In this document: positions 62,421-64,000 of the stretch, piece by piece
Position numbering within the stretch: the stretch's first letter is position 1
Layout of the letters: each line of letters opens with the position of its first letter
DNA from: G963665925 sp963676345
GTDB taxonomy: Bacteria > Bacillota > Clostridia > Peptostreptococcales > Acidaminobacteraceae
Assembly: GCA_963676345.2 (NCBI GenBank)
Contig: CAXXTS010000002.1
Location: 868,001 to 932,000, forward strand
DNA: 64,000 nt
Reading direction: 5' to 3'
The notes under the pieces: generated by a model
Seen by the model: the letters and a program-made list of their open reading frames with translations, nothing else
What the model was told of the DNA's origin: nothing
Databases searched by the model: none
Translations under genes and position numbers: made by a program

Positions 62421-62620
62421 TATATGTTTATCCGCATGAGTTGTCAAGCATAAATCCCCATATATCTAGACTGTTTAAAACAAATGTCTCTTTGGGTATG
62501 CATTCACAGAACACCTTTTAGTTGTCTCTAACACTTGAACCGCTTCTTGTCCTAAATTGTCATGATCTTCGCAGTACACATGGCAACTCATAGTTGCCCA
62601 TGTTCCGAGGTCTACCCTAT

Positions 62621-62684
62621 ACTGTAACAAAAAAGAGACCCCGTTTTTGTGATAACACAATTGGAGTCTCTTTCTCATTTTAGT
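62621..62684 (-). repeat. Dispersed hairpin element, copy 5 (decayed)
   Basis: A 64-bp imperfect inverted repeat. The inner stem TTGTG-ATAA-CACAA and the middle AAAGAGAC/GTCTCTTT hold, while outer arms have several mismatches. The 3' flank GTGCATTGCTTTGTC is fully conserved and the 5' flank is reduced to CCTATAC. A separate hairpin GGCAACT-CAT-AGTTGCC lies 25 bp upstream. The next gene's terminator is 27 bp away. Confidence 0.85.
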
Positions 62685-62710
62685 GCATTGCTTTGTCATT
62701 CGCTTAAGGT

Positions 62711-62738
62711 AAACCGGTCTTTTTGCGAGTACCGGTTT
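62711..62738 (-). terminator. Terminator of the PII-like gene
   Basis: Stem AACCGGT/ACCGGTT with a 12-nt loop. The T-run is stronger on the plus strand, so orientation is uncertain; it lies just after the PII-like stop. Confidence 0.6.
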
Positions 62739-62765
62739 TGCCCGGATTTCGGTTTCTATGAAATG

Positions 62766-63137
62766 CTAGGTTGAAATTTTTGTCCTAGTCTCGTCTTCTT
62801 CGAGCTTATACCCATAACAATGGGTCACAGGCACGACAAACATAAAACCAATGCCTTTGTCATAAATATTTGTGATTTTTTCCTGTAGGGTGTCGATGAC
62901 TTTCTTCAGTTTCTCATCATCTCTTATCACACTGATAATCAGTTTATTATAAGGCTTATCGCCTTCGAGAAGCTTGCGCATGCTTGTAAACATGGATATG
63001 TCTACCTCTTTTTCAACGAGCACTTTCCCCATACCCCTACTGTCTATAGTTGTCGCCCCAACTCCGCATTGATACATGATTTCATGTATTTCTTCCAGCA
63101 AATACACATCGTTGAGAATTAGAAATAATGCATTCAT
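62766..63137 (-). CDS. PII-like signalling protein
   Basis: 123 residues. It begins MNALFLILNDVYLLEEIHEIM and has CGVGATTIDSRGMGKVL, which resembles the strand and the loop region of the PII superfamily; the canonical T-loop tyrosine motif is absent. It may bind a nucleotide or metabolite and regulate a nearby transport or signalling protein. ATG at 63137 follows AAGGGGG. An upstream frame to 63236 has no ribosome binding site. The gene follows the end of a histidine kinase gene by 129 bp. Confidence 0.72.
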   Translation of the reverse strand: MNALFLILNDVYLLEEIHEIMYQCGVGATTIDSRGMGKVLVEKEVDISMFTSMRKLLEGDKPYNKLIISVIRDDEKLKKVIDTLQEKITNIYDKGIGFMFVVPVTHCYGYKLEEDETRTKIST

Positions 63138-63265
63138 CCTGTGTCCCCCTTGTCGAGCGGCATCCGATTTTAACATACTCACATGGTTTTCATTAACTAT
63201 ACCCAGCTTTCTGCAACAAATATCACCACACGTCAATGAAAGTCCTATGAATTTACTGTTTCTAA

Positions 63266-64000
63266 CTACACATCCAACTTTTCTTCACTTGCACAAGGCA
63301 GTAGAACCTCTACAGTTGTCCCCACATCCAGTGTACTCATAATTCTAAGTTCACCGCCATGAAGGCGCACAATTTCATCTGATATGGCCAGTCCCAGCCC
63401 ACTGCCTGAGCGTTTCGATGATCCCTTATAGAATTTTTTCGTTACATTCTCAAGGTCTTCCTCTGATATGCCAGCGCCATGGTCTTCAATATCGAGTACA
63501 ACCCACTCCGCGACTTTAAGGCGGAGCTCAATGGTTGAGTCTTCTCCAGAAAACTTGACAGCATTGTCAATAATATTAATAATCACTTGGCGAATACGAT
63601 TGGTGTCGCCATTTACAGGCACCACGGACTCTGGCATTTCCATACAGAGCCTTACCCCTTGCTTATCCGCTTTTGCTCTATAAATTTCAACAATGTCTGA
63701 AAGTTCTTGCCTTAAATCAAAGACTTCTGAATGCAGTGTCATACGGCCACTCTCTATTCTTGAAAAATCAAGCAATTCTTCAACCATATATGACAGACGC
63801 CCTGTTTCACGCATGATTACCTGCAGGCCCTTTTCAACCTCGTCCCGGTCGCTCAAGTCACCTGTTAAAATGGTCTCTGCCCAGCCCGCAACAGCAGTGA
63901 GCGGTGTTCTGATTTCATGTGAAATAGAAGAAATAAAATCGTTTTTAAGGCGCTCTGTTTTTTGAATGTCATCTGCCATTGAATTTAAGGTCTGTGCCAA
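63266..64000 (-). CDS. Histidine kinase, C-terminal part (5' end outside window)
   Basis: The visible 244 residues begin in the last part of a HAMP linker (MAQTLNSMADDIQKTERLKND), then a HisKA domain with the phospho-acceptor in SSISHEIRTPLTAV, and an ATPase domain with INIIDNAVKFSG, DIEDHGAGISEED and GSGLGLAISDEI. It is a PhoR/ResE-like kinase. The membrane sensor part and any partner regulator lie beyond the window. Confidence 0.93.
   Translation of the reverse strand: MAQTLNSMADDIQKTERLKNDFISSISHEIRTPLTAVAGWAETILTGDLSDRDEVEKGLQVIMRETGRLSYMVEELLDFSRIESGRMTLHSEVFDLRQELSDIVEIYRAKADKQGVRLCMEMPESVVPVNGDTNRIRQVIINIIDNAVKFSGEDSTIELRLKVAEWVVLDIEDHGAGISEEDLENVTKKFYKGSSKRSGSGLGLAISDEIVRLHGGELRIMSTLDVGTTVEVLLPCASEEKLDV

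Noticed and set aside
62475..62699. 74-codon minus-strand frame
   Set aside because: It runs through the decayed hairpin copy 5 and its flank, has no ribosome binding site and no protein-like pattern.

Overview
The window is 64 kb of AT-rich chromosome. The gene content suggests an anaerobic member of the Clostridia that ferments amino acids or related organic acids. Supporting features are a two-subunit glycine decarboxylase (gcvPA/gcvPB), a tandem glycine riboswitch, an oxygen-sensitive 4-hydroxybutyryl-CoA dehydratase-type [4Fe-4S] enzyme, radical SAM enzymes, and strong AGGAG-type ribosome binding sites with many TTG starts. The species cannot be named from sequence alone. No rRNA, tRNA or CRISPR array was seen.

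Layout. 1-7 kb (minus strand): a two-component system with a solute-binding sensor, a GC-rich 46-bp tandem array joined to a long hairpin, a shikimate kinase, a diguanylate cyclase, and an APC permease controlled by a glycine riboswitch. 7.2-21.2 kb: an accessory catabolic island with a sigma-54 activator and four candidate sigma-54 (-24/-12) promoters. These serve (i) a cyclase-family hydrolase and a 3-hydroxyacyl-CoA dehydrogenase-family enzyme, with a small protein and a LarC-like protein further downstream; (ii) a beta-keto acid cleavage enzyme (BKACE) and an iron alcohol dehydrogenase; (iii) a DUF362 protein, an MFS transporter and a thiolase; (iv) a 4-hydroxybutyryl-CoA dehydratase homologue with two small cysteine proteins. 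TTGCAC-type inverted repeats lie about 90-170 bp upstream of the promoters and look like activator sites. I infer one regulon that imports a small acid and converts it to acyl-CoA and acetyl-CoA; the substrate is unknown.

22.3-30.7 kb: homoserine dehydrogenase followed by nested mobile DNA. An IS3-family element (A, 4-bp TSD) was hit twice in its orfA, once by a second IS3-family element (B, 5-bp TSD) and once by an IS66 element (8-bp TSD). Element B carries a group II intron in its transposase gene, placed so that splicing would restore the reading frame. Subtracting the insertions leaves 1.20 kb for A and 1.26 kb for B, normal IS3 sizes.

30.8-49 kb: housekeeping and signalling genes, mostly minus strand. 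They include rlmD, an ABC-F ATPase, HAD phosphatases, a methyltransferase, an orphan histidine kinase, a hotdog thioesterase, a RelQ-type alarmone synthetase, a radical SAM/HAD/relQ operon, rlmN with a PHP hydrolase and a 2-hydroxyacid dehydrogenase, and a PilZ/HD-GYP pair for c-di-GMP. 49-64 kb: pyruvate carboxylase, an RCC1-repeat membrane protein, folD, the gcvT-gcvH-gcvPA-gcvPB operon, a TetR regulator, an aldo/keto reductase with ferredoxin motifs, a PII-like protein and a partial histidine kinase.

The most unusual signal is a five-copy family of 64-66 bp hairpins (2706, 37881, 43113, 46845, 62621). Their loops and flanks are conserved, while their approximately 24-bp arms differ between copies yet stay complementary. 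All five have the same orientation and lie just beyond the terminator of a minus-strand gene. I do not recognise this family.
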